A stretch of 46,704 nt of DNA from JANMOK01 sp031415055 (GTDB lineage Bacteria > Pseudomonadota > Alphaproteobacteria > Rhodobacterales > Rhodobacteraceae), in contig JANOQZ010000037.1 of the NCBI GenBank assembly GCA_031415055.1, forward strand, positions 1 to 46,704, read 5' to 3'. Below are positions 8,343-16,402 of the stretch, piece by piece (the first letter of the stretch is position 1; each line of letters starts with the position of its first letter). The translations under genes and the position numbers were made by a program. Below the pieces are notes generated by a model. It searched no databases and was not told where the DNA came from. It was given only the letters and a program-made list of their open reading frames with translations.

Positions 8343-9431
8343 TTACTGGCCGGTGGTTATGCTGGTCCAGAGCCGGGTGATGACCCGCTCCAGCTTGCTG
8401 TCATAGGTTTGGGCCACCCAGAGGTTGGCCAAAACTTCCTGACTCGGGAAGATTCCAGGATTGGCAATGATTTCCGGATCGACCAGCGGCAGCGAGGCCA
8501 TGTTGGCGTTCCCGTACCAGACATAGTTGGTGATGTCGGCGGTGATCTGGGCATCCATCACGAAGTTGATGAATTGGTGCGCCGCATCCGGGTTCGGTGC
8601 ATCAACCGGGATGGCCATCATGTCAAACCATTGCTGCGCCCCCTCTTTCGGGATCACGTAAGCGATTTCCTGACCATTGGCCGCTTCTTCCGCCCTTGCC
8701 TGGGCAATGAACGCATCTCCTGACCAGGCGATCGAGACGCAAATATCACCGTTGGCGAGATCGTTGATATATTGCGAGGAATGGAAGTAACGGATGCTTG
8801 GCCGGATCGCGGCAAGGGTCTCGGCGGCTTTCTCGAAATCCGCCGCCTCTCTCGACATCGGATCAAGGCCAAGCCAGTTCATGACGATGGGCAGGATTTC
8901 AGGTGCTCCATCCAGCACGCTGATCCCGCAATCGGCAAGCTTGGCGGCGATTTCTGGATTGAGGATAAAATCCCAGCTGTCGACGACATAATCATCGCCG
9001 AGGCGTTCCTTGATCTTGGCAACGTTGTAGGCAATTCCAGTGGTTCCCCACATGTAGATGATGCCGTGTTCGTTGTTTTCGTCAAAGGACGCGGCATTTG
9101 CCATCATCGCCGGGTCCATGTTGACGAGATTGGGCAGTTTGGACTTGTCGAGTGGCTGGTAGACACCGGCGGCGATCTGCCGCTGCATGAAGTTCGACCC
9201 GGGCACCACGAGGTCGTAGCCCGAATTGCCGGCAAGCATTTTTGCTTCCAACACTTCGTTGGAATCAAACACGTCGTAAGTTACTTCAATCCCGGTTGCC
9301 TCGGTAAATTTGGCGACTGTATCTTCGGCGATATAGTCGGACCAATTATAGATATGCAGCACGTTGTCCTGCGCTAGAACGGGTGTTGCCAGAACTGCGG
9401 CCATCGCCGCCAGCGAATAGGTTAATTTCAT
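8343..9431 (-). CDS. potF: Periplasmic putrescine-binding protein
   Basis: Solute-binding protein of a polyamine ABC transporter. A signal peptide (MKLTYSLAAMAAVLATPVLA, cut before QD) is followed by VLHIYNWSDYIAEDTVAKF, the hallmark N-terminus of PotD/PotF proteins. Mature regions such as WGTTGIAYNV and CVSIAWSGDA fit the family. The start at 9431 is preferred over an ATG nine bases upstream because GGAG lies at proper distance from it; the protein is then 362 aa. It is the first gene of the operon. Two inverted repeats lie in the divergent control region upstream (9541-9556 and 9588-9610). Confidence 0.92.
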   Translation of the reverse strand: MKLTYSLAAMAAVLATPVLAQDNVLHIYNWSDYIAEDTVAKFTEATGIEVTYDVFDSNEVLEAKMLAGNSGYDLVVPGSNFMQRQIAAGVYQPLDKSKLPNLVNMDPAMMANAASFDENNEHGIIYMWGTTGIAYNVAKIKERLGDDYVVDSWDFILNPEIAAKLADCGISVLDGAPEILPIVMNWLGLDPMSREAADFEKAAETLAAIRPSIRYFHSSQYINDLANGDICVSIAWSGDAFIAQARAEEAANGQEIAYVIPKEGAQQWFDMMAIPVDAPNPDAAHQFINFVMDAQITADITNYVWYGNANMASLPLVDPEIIANPGIFPSQEVLANLWVAQTYDSKLERVITRLWTSITTGQ

Positions 9432-9540
9432 TCGGGTCATTCTCCACAATTGACCAAACGCGGGCCGACGGGCGGCACGGCGTTACTTCATCTCATGGCT
9501 CTGGTGGCCATTCGTGTCGATGTTCAAGCGATTCAGCGCA

Positions 9541-9556
9541 CAAGTCAAATGACTTG
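9541..9556. promoter_or_regulatory. Palindrome, putative operator upstream of potF
   Basis: CAAGTCAAATGACTTG is a perfect inverted repeat with 7-bp arms and a 2-bp centre. It sits 110 bp before the potF start and 133 bp before the divergent SMP-30 gene, so it could control either. The regulator is unknown and not encoded nearby. Confidence 0.45.
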
Positions 9557-9587
9557 ACGCTGACTTTGGGTCAGGCTCGCGTGAAAA

Positions 9588-9610
9588 CGTCAAAAATGCC
9601 CTATTTGACG
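9588..9610. promoter_or_regulatory. Second inverted repeat in the potF/SMP-30 control region
   Basis: CGTCAAA and TTTGACG form 7-bp arms separated by 9 bp. Together with the palindrome at 9541-9556 and further TTGAC words nearby, the 257-bp divergent region is rich in GTCAA/TTGAC half-sites. Some of these may be sigma-70 -35 elements rather than operator halves. Confidence 0.35.
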
Positions 9611-9688
9611 GCAGAATTGACGAGCGTGGCTTTGTTAAACCATGTTGGGCTATGCTCTTCCCTGCTTCAATCACAACGATGGTGGCCA

Positions 9689-10555
9689 ATGACCCGACAA
9701 GCGCGACACATAATTTCCAGTCAAAATATCTTGGGCGAAGGGCCGCTTTGGTCGGGTGATCAGCTGTATTGGTGCGACATCACGCCAATGCGATTACATT
9801 CGTGTTTGGCCGATGGATCGGACGCGAAAGTCGTGCAGTTCAACGAACGCATTTCGGCCTTGGGTCGGCTGGCGGGCGGGCGATTGCTGGTGGCTTCGGA
9901 AAAGGCCTTGTTTTCGTTTGATCCGGCAACCGGCGCGCGTAGTCATGTGACGGATTTGGAGGCCGACAATGCAACCACCCGCTCCAACGATGGCCGAGCT
10001 GACCGACGAGGCGGTTTCTGGATCGGCACCATGGGCCTGGCGGAGAAACCGGGCGAAGGGGCGTTTTATCGTTTCTACAAAGGCGAGGTCCGACGGCTGA
10101 TCCCCAACGCCCATATCCCCAACGCGCAATGCTTTTCGCCCGATGGACGAACCATCTATCTGGCTGACACGCCCAGCGGCAAAATAATGAAATGGCATTT
10201 GGACGAACAAGGCTGGCCGGTTGGTGAATTGGAAGTACATATTGATTTCAATGACCGTGGACTTCGCCCGGATGGGGCAATCATTGATGCCAAGGGTGGA
10301 TTGTGGTGCGCGTTTTACGGTGTCGGAATCGTCGCGCGGTTTGATCCAGACGGGCACGAAACCGATCGTGTGGAATGCCCCGCCACCCAAACAACGTGTC
10401 CGGCATTCGGCGGAGTCGATTTGAAGACGATCTATGTGACGTCCGCCCGACAGAATTTGAGTGCCGAGGTTTTAGCGAAGCAGCCGCAAGCGGGCGACAT
10501 TTTCGCCTTTGACATCGATATTCCGGGATTGGCGGAGCCATTGGTTGATGCGTGA
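9689..10555 (+). CDS. SMP-30/gluconolactonase family protein
   Basis: A 288-aa six-bladed beta-propeller of the SMP-30/regucalcin family, which typically hydrolyses sugar lactones with a single divalent metal. Family landmarks are LGEGPLWSGDQLYWCDI (metal glutamate), RSNDGRADRRGGFWIGTMG (metal asparagine), CFSPDGRTIYLADT and RPDGAIIDAKGGLWCAFYG. The start at 9689 is the ATG closest to the conserved domain; the longer upstream reading crosses the promoter region. Its stop overlaps the following gene by 8 bp. The lactone substrate cannot be told from sequence, and no sugar dehydrogenase is adjacent. Confidence 0.85.
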   Translation: MTRQARHIISSQNILGEGPLWSGDQLYWCDITPMRLHSCLADGSDAKVVQFNERISALGRLAGGRLLVASEKALFSFDPATGARSHVTDLEADNATTRSNDGRADRRGGFWIGTMGLAEKPGEGAFYRFYKGEVRRLIPNAHIPNAQCFSPDGRTIYLADTPSGKIMKWHLDEQGWPVGELEVHIDFNDRGLRPDGAIIDAKGGLWCAFYGVGIVARFDPDGHETDRVECPATQTTCPAFGGVDLKTIYVTSARQNLSAEVLAKQPQAGDIFAFDIDIPGLAEPLVDA

Positions 10556-11474
10556 GGCATTGGTATTTTTCCTGCTTGCCAGCCCAGCCTTTGCGCAAGA
10601 CACGTTGGGAATTGGCTATGTTCTGGACCACGCTTTGCCCGTTTTGGCTGGCGTGAACGACGAAGACTTCACCGAAAACGTGGCGATTGGAGCGCGGTGG
10701 CAATCCTTTGATAACGAAGATGCCATGCTGCAAGCCTTGGAAGCGAGCGAGATCGGCATTGCCATTGGCGTGTCGCCCGAGGCGTTCTTGGATGCAGTCA
10801 GCCAAGGGTTTGACCTGCAACTGATTGATGTTGCGGCGGTTTTTGTCGGGCAATGGAATTGCGTGTTGCGCAGCGAGATTGCCGAAAGCAAGGCCGCGTT
10901 GTTTGGGTTGCGGGTGGCTTTGCCCTATGGAAGCGGCGCGGAAATGGTGTTTCGCGCACAGATGACAGCATTGGGTGGCGATGTTGCATCGTCAATCCTG
11001 CACGACCTGGCATCGCGTGATGCGGCAGGCGCTTTGCTGCGGGGAGATGCGGAAATCGCCTGTGGCCAAGGCCCTGCATTGGCGCAAATGCGCGAAGCGG
11101 GCGTTGATTTGATGGATGCAAATGCGACGTTCAACTTGGGGCAAAGGTGGTTTAGCGGCGTTGTCGTGACCGGCGATTTTGCAAGGTCGAATGGCGCGAC
11201 ATTAACAAATTTTTTGCTGCAACAACAAAATCTTGGCGGCAATCTGGCCGATATCGCCAAAGCCGCCGATATGGGTGAGATTGATGCCGAGGCCGGGTTG
11301 GCGGCGCAGCGGATGGTTGGGTCGAGGGAAAAATTGGGACCGGATTGGTTTGGCGGTGGATTGCAGAACTATCTGACCGGTTTGGCGCAACTTCGCGCCG
11401 AGCGAGGGCTGTTTTTGGCCGATATTTCCTTGGTCGCGAATAATGTGAACGGCAAATTCCTTGCTGCGGACTAG
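10548..11474 (+). CDS. Periplasmic substrate-binding-like protein, orphan
   Basis: A 308-aa exported protein with signal peptide MREALVFFLLASPAFA. The mature part resembles NitT/TauT-type (taurine/nitrate) binding proteins: an LxIGY-like start, a stretch IGIAIGVSPEAFLDAVSQG, and VGQWNCVLRSEI where TauA-like proteins have their hinge strand. The start at 10548 overlaps the lactonase stop by 8 bp, so the two genes are probably cotranslated. No permease or ATPase gene accompanies it, so it may serve a distant transporter or act as a sensor component. The family call is moderate and the ligand is unknown. Confidence 0.55.
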   Translation: MREALVFFLLASPAFAQDTLGIGYVLDHALPVLAGVNDEDFTENVAIGARWQSFDNEDAMLQALEASEIGIAIGVSPEAFLDAVSQGFDLQLIDVAAVFVGQWNCVLRSEIAESKAALFGLRVALPYGSGAEMVFRAQMTALGGDVASSILHDLASRDAAGALLRGDAEIACGQGPALAQMREAGVDLMDANATFNLGQRWFSGVVVTGDFARSNGATLTNFLLQQQNLGGNLADIAKAADMGEIDAEAGLAAQRMVGSREKLGPDWFGGGLQNYLTGLAQLRAERGLFLADISLVANNVNGKFLAAD

Positions 11475-11566
11475 CGGAAAATTACCTTGGCCCACCTAAC
11501 CCGTTCAAAGCCTTGCCCGGTGCGCCACTGCACCCTATAAGGCCCTGACATTGAAGGAAAACCGCG

Positions 11567-12157
11567 ATGCGCAAAGCCAAAATCAACCGTAATACCGCCG
11601 AGACTAAAATCGCGGTCGAGGTCAATCTCGATGGTACCGGCAGCTTTGATAACAAGACTGGCATTGGCTTTTTTGACCATATGCTGGACCAGCTCGCCCG
11701 CCATTCGATGATCGATATCAAGGTGCAGGCCAGTGGTGATCTGCACATCGACGACCACCACACGGTTGAAGATGTCGGTATCGCTTTGGGCAAGGCGTTG
11801 GCGCAGGCGATGGGCGACAAGCGGGGCATCGTCCGCTATGGCGCGTGTCTTTTGCCGATGGACGACACGCTTATCCGCGCGGCTTTGGACCTGTCTGGAA
11901 GGCCTTTCCTGGTGTGGAAAGTCGCGTTTACAGCGTCAAAAATCGGCAGTTTTGACAGTGAATTGGTGCGCGAATTTTTCACCGCTTTCGCGATGAACAG
12001 CGGAATGACTTTGCATATCGAACGGTTGGACGGGGTCAACAGCCACCACATTGCCGAAGCATCTTTCAAGGCGGTGGCGCGCGCAATGCGTGATGCGCTG
12101 GCAACCGACCCGCGCAAATCTTCGGAAATCCCTTCGACCAAGGGCACGCTGGTTTGA
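11567..12157 (+). CDS. hisB: Imidazoleglycerol-phosphate dehydratase
   Basis: Catalyses the sixth step of histidine synthesis, imidazole glycerol phosphate to imidazole acetol phosphate. This is the monofunctional 196-aa type without the phosphatase domain. The two metal-binding repeats are clear: FDHMLDQLARHSMIDI with DLHIDDHHTVEDVGIALG, and FFTAFAMNSGMTLHIERLDGVNSHHIAEASFKAVARAMRDAL. AAGGA precedes the ATG at good distance. It is the first gene of the histidine cluster and overlaps hisH by 4 bp. Confidence 0.97.
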   Translation: MRKAKINRNTAETKIAVEVNLDGTGSFDNKTGIGFFDHMLDQLARHSMIDIKVQASGDLHIDDHHTVEDVGIALGKALAQAMGDKRGIVRYGACLLPMDDTLIRAALDLSGRPFLVWKVAFTASKIGSFDSELVREFFTAFAMNSGMTLHIERLDGVNSHHIAEASFKAVARAMRDALATDPRKSSEIPSTKGTLV

Positions 12158-12792
12158 TGCAGACGGTCATTGTCGATTACGACAGCGGCAATTTGCATTC
12201 GGCGCAGAAAAGTTTCCTGCGCATGGCGCGGGAAACTGGCGGTAGTGTGCTTGTTTCTTCACGCCCGGAAGATGTTGTGAAGGCCGACAGAATCGTCCTG
12301 CCCGGCGTCGGTGCTTTTGCCGATTGTCGGCGGGTATTGGCGCAACACACGGGCCTGTTTGAAGCGATGGAAGAACGCGTTATCCAAGGCGGTGCACCTT
12401 TCCTGGGCATCTGCGTCGGCATGCAGATGCTGGCAAGCTGGGGTCGCGAGCATGTCGATACGCGCGGGTTTGACTGGATCAAAGGCGAAGTGGTGCGGAT
12501 CACGCCGGTAAACCCAGAACTGAAGGTTCCGCATATGGGATGGAACGACTTGCTGATTCACCGGCAACACCCTTTGCTCGACGGCATTTCAACGGGTGAT
12601 CACGCCTATTTCGTGCATTCCTATCACCTCGTCCCGACCGACCCAAGCGAGTGTTTCGCGCATGTTGATTATTCCGGCCCCATCACCGCTGCCGTTGGCC
12701 GCGATAATCTGTTTGGCACCCAGTTCCACCCAGAAAAATCGCAGGCGACCGGGCTAAAACTGATCGCCAATTTCTTGCGCTGGAGGCCATGA
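12154..12792 (+). CDS. hisH: Imidazole glycerol phosphate synthase, glutaminase subunit
   Basis: Class I glutamine amidotransferase that supplies ammonia to HisF. The nucleophile is Cys87 in FLGICVGMQML. The other triad members are His192 and Glu194 in FGTQFHPEKSQ. An N-terminal DYDSGN motif and PHMGWNDL are also characteristic. Length (212 aa) is normal. It overlaps hisB as ATGA and is followed 7 bp later by a glutaminase gene rather than directly by hisA. Confidence 0.96.
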   Translation: MMQTVIVDYDSGNLHSAQKSFLRMARETGGSVLVSSRPEDVVKADRIVLPGVGAFADCRRVLAQHTGLFEAMEERVIQGGAPFLGICVGMQMLASWGREHVDTRGFDWIKGEVVRITPVNPELKVPHMGWNDLLIHRQHPLLDGISTGDHAYFVHSYHLVPTDPSECFAHVDYSGPITAAVGRDNLFGTQFHPEKSQATGLKLIANFLRWRP

Positions 12793-12799
12793 CCAACAC

Positions 12800-13720
12800 A
12801 TGTCCGCATTGGACTTCCAACAAATTCTCGACGAAATCCACGACACGCTGATTGCGGAACAGGATTTTGGCGAGGTCGCCGTCTACATACCCGAGCTGGC
12901 CAGCGTCAATGCGAACCAGTTCGGCATCAGCCTTTGGCTGGCCGATGGCAGGCAATTTTCCGCAGGTGCCGCAGACGTACGATTTTCAATCCAGAGCGTG
13001 TCCAAGGTTTTTACACTGGCATTGGCGCTTGGCCGCGTCGGCGACCGCATTTGGGACCGGGTCGGGCGGGAACCATCGGGCCAAAAATTCGATTCGATCT
13101 TGCAACTGGAACAAGAAAACGGCCGACCGCGCAATCCGCTGATTAATGCAGGCGCGATTGTTACTACCGACCTTATTCTTGCCGGGAGTTCGCCGCGTGA
13201 AGCGCTGGGCGAAATTCTGCGTTTCGTCCGGGCGGCCGCCGATGACGATGACATCCATATCAACGAAGCTGTGGCAAAGTCCGAGACAGCACATGGATTT
13301 CGCAACTTTGCCTTGGCGCATTACATGCGATCACATGGCAATCTGCTGCACCCGCCGGAACTGACGTTGGGCACCTATTTCCATCATTGCGCCATTGAAA
13401 TGACTTGTAAGCAACTGGCCCGTGCCGGACGGTTTCTGACCAACGTCGCGACGGTCCCTAAAATGGTCTCACGCGAACGGGTGCGCCGGATCAACGCGCT
13501 GATGCTGACCTGCGGGCATTACGACGGATCGGGCGATTTTGCGTATCGCGTCGGGTTGCCGGGGAAAAGCGGTATCGGCGGCGGTATTCTGGTCGTGGTG
13601 CCCGGACTGGCCTCAATTGCGGTCTGGTCACCGGGATTAAACGTCTACGGCAATTCCAAACTTGGCACCGAGGCCATGGAAATGCTGGTTCGCCGTACCG
13701 GTTGGTCGGTTTTCGGCTGA
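12800..13720 (+). CDS. glsA: Glutaminase A
   Basis: Hydrolyses glutamine to glutamate and ammonia. This is the serine-dependent, beta-lactamase-fold glutaminase. The catalytic SxxK motif is Ser66-Val-Ser-Lys69 in FSIQSVSKVF, matching family numbering. NPLINAGAIVTTDLI, NFALAHYMRSHGNL, YFHHCAIEMTCKQLARAGRFLTN and the C-terminal GKSGIGGGILVVVPG are family signatures. At 306 aa it is full length. It starts only 7 bp after hisH, with a GGAGG 13 bp upstream inside hisH, so it is probably cotranscribed with histidine genes. That is an unusual partner for an amidotransferase-dependent pathway. Confidence 0.94.
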   Translation: MSALDFQQILDEIHDTLIAEQDFGEVAVYIPELASVNANQFGISLWLADGRQFSAGAADVRFSIQSVSKVFTLALALGRVGDRIWDRVGREPSGQKFDSILQLEQENGRPRNPLINAGAIVTTDLILAGSSPREALGEILRFVRAAADDDDIHINEAVAKSETAHGFRNFALAHYMRSHGNLLHPPELTLGTYFHHCAIEMTCKQLARAGRFLTNVATVPKMVSRERVRRINALMLTCGHYDGSGDFAYRVGLPGKSGIGGGILVVVPGLASIAVWSPGLNVYGNSKLGTEAMEMLVRRTGWSVFG

Positions 13721-13730
13721 ACTGTAATCC

Positions 13731-14126
13731 TCACTGCACACGCCGCCATTTTTGCCCACGGCAAATGATGGAAACGCAGCCTTCAACCGTCAGAATATCG
13801 CCGTTCAATTCCATGTTTGACGAATAGGTTTTGTCTCGGTCGGGTGCCCAGATCATACCGTTGGACCACGACCCGTCGCCGTCATCGACCATGTCCCAGA
13901 CGATGGCTTTGCCGAGATTTTTGTAAACATCGTCGCGTTTGCCGTCTTTGTCATAGGCCGCCGCAATGGTGCCGCAGGTGAATTCGGGGTTTGAGCCGCA
14001 TGGGGCGATGGAGACATACAGAAAACCGCCTTCATCGCCCGGTTCGGTTTGATAAATACCCGTTGGCGACCCGGCCAATGCTGCGATTGGGACCAGCAAA
14101 AGCGCCGCAAGTGCATATTTATTCAT
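13731..14126 (-). CDS. DUF2147 family exported protein
   Basis: A secreted protein of 131 aa with signal peptide MNKYALAALLLVPIAALAGSP. The mature part resembles DUF2147 proteins: GIYQTEPGDEGGFLYVSIAPC near the start, a central GKAIVWDM motif and the C-terminal DILTVEGCVSIICRGQKWRRV. Four cysteines could form disulfides in the periplasm. The second of two adjacent ATGs (14126) is best spaced from GAGGAGG. It lies antisense between glsA and hisA. Function is unknown for the family. Confidence 0.7.
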   Translation of the reverse strand: MNKYALAALLLVPIAALAGSPTGIYQTEPGDEGGFLYVSIAPCGSNPEFTCGTIAAAYDKDGKRDDVYKNLGKAIVWDMVDDGDGSWSNGMIWAPDRDKTYSSNMELNGDILTVEGCVSIICRGQKWRRVQ

Positions 14127-14261
14127 CATATCCTCCTCAAAACCTTGGTTTGACTTTGCGCCTTATACACGGCACGCGTCAATAATGACGTGGGCGCCGT
14201 GTTCACCTTGCCGCGAGCCAAAGCCCGCGTTAACAGGCGCTGAAACTTGGGCAAAGCAAAG

Positions 14262-14984
14262 ATGATCCTTTATCCTGCCATCGATTTGAAAGACGGACTT
14301 TGCGTTCGCCTGCTGCGCGGCGATATGGCGGCGGCGACAGTTTTTGGCGATGACCCGGCGGCGCAAGCCCGCGCATTTCAAGATGCCGGTTGTGAATGGT
14401 TGCATCTGGTCGATTTGAACGGTGCCTTTGCCGGGCAGTCCGTGAACGGGGCCGCAGTTGAAGCGATATTGGCGGTCTGTTCGATACCTGCGCAATTGGG
14501 TGGTGGTCTTCGAACTTTGGCGCAGATTGACGCTTGGATCGGCAAGGGAATTTCGCGGGTCATTCTGGGAACTATCGCCGTGCGCGACCCGGATTTGGTG
14601 CGACAGGCCGCGAAGGCTTTTCCCGGGCAAATTGCGGTTGGAATTGACGCCCTTGCGGGTATGGTTGCGGTGCAAGGCTGGGCCGAGGCGACGGACATCA
14701 CTGCGTTGGATTTGGCGCGACGGTTTGAAGATGCCGGGGTGGCCGCGATCATCTATACCGACATCGACCGCGACGGTGCGATGCAGGGGCCGAATGTGGT
14801 GGCGACGGCGGAAATGGCGCGGGCGGTTTCAATTCCGGTCATTGCCTCGGGAGGAGTTTCCTCGATGGCTGACTTGCGGGCGTTAAAGGAATGTGGAGCA
14901 AGGTTGAATGGTGTCATTTCTGGCCGGGCCTTGTATGACGGGGCGATAGATGCGGGTGAAGCAGCCCGATACTTGAAAGCCTGA
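14262..14984 (+). CDS. hisA: ProFAR isomerase
   Basis: Converts ProFAR to PRFAR in histidine synthesis. A 240-aa TIM barrel with the catalytic aspartate in MILYPAIDLKDGLCVRL, the phosphate-binding repeats LGGGLRTLAQID and ASGGVSSMADLRAL, and the second catalytic aspartate in YTDIDRDGAMQGPN. The start at 14262 aligns with the universal HisA N-terminus; five extra upstream codons are not conserved. hisF follows after a single base. It is separated from hisBH by glsA and the antisense DUF2147 gene, so it probably has its own promoter in 14127-14261. Confidence 0.97.
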   Translation: MILYPAIDLKDGLCVRLLRGDMAAATVFGDDPAAQARAFQDAGCEWLHLVDLNGAFAGQSVNGAAVEAILAVCSIPAQLGGGLRTLAQIDAWIGKGISRVILGTIAVRDPDLVRQAAKAFPGQIAVGIDALAGMVAVQGWAEATDITALDLARRFEDAGVAAIIYTDIDRDGAMQGPNVVATAEMARAVSIPVIASGGVSSMADLRALKECGARLNGVISGRALYDGAIDAGEAARYLKA

Positions 14985-14985
14985 C

Positions 14986-15744
14986 ATGCTGAAAATTCGT
15001 GTCATTCCCTGTCTTGATGTGAAAGATGGCCGCGTGGTCAAAGGCGTCAACTTCGCCAATTTGGTCGATGCCGGAGACCCTGTGGAGGCCGCGAAAGCCT
15101 ATGATGCGGCCGGCGCGGATGAACTTTGTTTTTTGGACATATCGGCGACGCTGGAAAATCGCGGCACGTTGCACGATTTGGTGCGCAAAACTGCCGAACA
15201 ATGTTTCATGCCGTTGACGGTTGGCGGCGGGGTTCGCACGCCCGACGATGTGCGGGCTTTGCTGTTGGCGGGGGCGGACAAGGTATCGTTCAATTCGGCG
15301 GCAGTTGCCCGCCCTGAAGTGGTGGCCGAGGCGGCAAATCGGTTTGGCAACCAGTGCATCGTGGTTGCGATTGATGCCAAGACCGTTCGGCCCGGAAAGT
15401 GGCAGATTTTCACCCATGGCGGAACCCGCGCCACCGGGATTGATGCGGTGGAATTTGCCCGCTTGGTCGAAAGTAAGGGTGCAGGCGAAATTCTGTTGAC
15501 CTCGATGGATCGTGACGGCACCAAGGGCGGCTATAACTTGCCGCTAACGCGGGCGATTGCCGATGCGGTGCATATCCCGGTTGTCGCCTCGGGCGGTGTC
15601 GGCACCTTGCAGCATTTGGTCGATGGCGTGCGCGAAGGCCATGCTTCGGCGGTTTTGGCCGCATCGATCTTCCATTTTGGCGAATATACCATTCAACAAG
15701 CGAAACAATTCATGCGAAACGCCGGGGTCGAGGTGCGGTTATGA
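14986..15744 (+). CDS. hisF: Imidazole glycerol phosphate synthase, cyclase subunit
   Basis: A 252-aa TIM barrel that joins PRFAR with ammonia from HisH. Signatures are LKIRVIPCLDVKDGRVVKGV with the catalytic aspartate, LTVGGGVRTPDDVRALLLAGADKVSFNSAAV, LTSMDRDGTKGGYNL with the second aspartate, and VASGGVGTLQHLVDGV. It overlaps hisE by 4 bp and follows hisA by 1 bp. Confidence 0.98.
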   Translation: MLKIRVIPCLDVKDGRVVKGVNFANLVDAGDPVEAAKAYDAAGADELCFLDISATLENRGTLHDLVRKTAEQCFMPLTVGGGVRTPDDVRALLLAGADKVSFNSAAVARPEVVAEAANRFGNQCIVVAIDAKTVRPGKWQIFTHGGTRATGIDAVEFARLVESKGAGEILLTSMDRDGTKGGYNLPLTRAIADAVHIPVVASGGVGTLQHLVDGVREGHASAVLAASIFHFGEYTIQQAKQFMRNAGVEVRL

Positions 15745-16052
15745 GCGATATTCTGACCCGATTGGCTGCAACGATTGTTGCGCGGAAAGATGCTGATCCT
15801 GCTTCGTCCTGGACCGCGAAATTGTTGGCACAAGGGCCGGAAAAATGCGCGCAAAAGTTTGGCGAAGAAGCGGTGGAAGCGATTATCGAGGCGGTCAATG
15901 GCGATAAGGCGCGTTTGACCGCTGAAGCAGCCGACGTGCTGTATCATTTGCTGGTCATGCTGGCCGCCCGCGACGTGTCGCTTACGTCGGTTTTGGCCGA
16001 GCTTGAACGCCGTGAAGGCGAAAGCGGATTGGCTGAAAAAGCGCGGCGCTAG
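15741..16052 (+). CDS. hisE: Phosphoribosyl-ATP pyrophosphatase
   Basis: Second step of histidine synthesis, hydrolysing PR-ATP to PR-AMP. A 103-aa stand-alone all-alpha MazG-like protein with the metal motif EEAVEAIIEA and the downstream AADVLYHLLVMLAARD. The cyclohydrolase HisI is not fused, as is usual in alphaproteobacteria. Last gene of the hisAFE segment, ATGA-overlapped by hisF. Confidence 0.95.
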   Translation: MSDILTRLAATIVARKDADPASSWTAKLLAQGPEKCAQKFGEEAVEAIIEAVNGDKARLTAEAADVLYHLLVMLAARDVSLTSVLAELERREGESGLAEKARR

Positions 16053-16272
16053 GGCAAGATCGGACCAATCCAAGCCCTATGAAAATAACGCTGCTTACAT
16101 TTGTTGCTAAAAAAGTGGACCCGATGTGGCGTGTCGAGAGATCGGCGCCTATTTGGGCAGGAGATGCCGTGAAATATGCTCCCGCGCACGCGTGCCAGAT
16201 CGTGTAAGATATTGATATATAACAAGTAAAAAAAACATTTTAACCGGAAATTAACCATTTGGCGGCGTTGGC

Positions 16273-16296
16273 GGTGCGCAAAAATGCGCACCCTAC
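16273..16296 (-). repeat. REP-like hairpin
   Basis: GGTGCGC and GCGCACC arms around a 6-bp loop, followed by CTAC. Read on the minus strand it begins GTAGGGTGCGC, the same head as the element at 1690. It is a single unit rather than a pair. Confidence 0.55.
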
Positions 16297-16349
16297 AAGG
16301 CGGGAAATTCGGTGCATATTTGGGCCATTTTTGACGGTTTTTCGATGAT

Positions 16350-16363
16350 CTGAAACGTTTCAG
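16350..16363. promoter_or_regulatory. Orphan LacI-type palindrome
   Basis: CTGAAACGTTTCAG is a perfect 14-bp palindrome with the central CG usual for LacI-family operators. It lies between the 3' ends of hisE and the glycosyltransferase-like gene, not in front of any gene start, so its role is unclear. Confidence 0.3.
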
Positions 16364-16402
16364 TTGGGACGCACAGGGGGCTCAATTTCGGGTGGTCGTG
16401 CA

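Larger units (their letters stand above)
16053..16402. other. Convergent intergenic region after hisE
   Basis: 350 bp between two gene ends. It holds an AT-rich patch (about 16200-16260), one REP-like hairpin (16273-16296) and a 14-bp palindrome (16350-16363). An 80-codon minus-strand reading frame at its left has no ribosome site and crosses the AT-rich patch, so it was not called. Confidence 0.5.
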
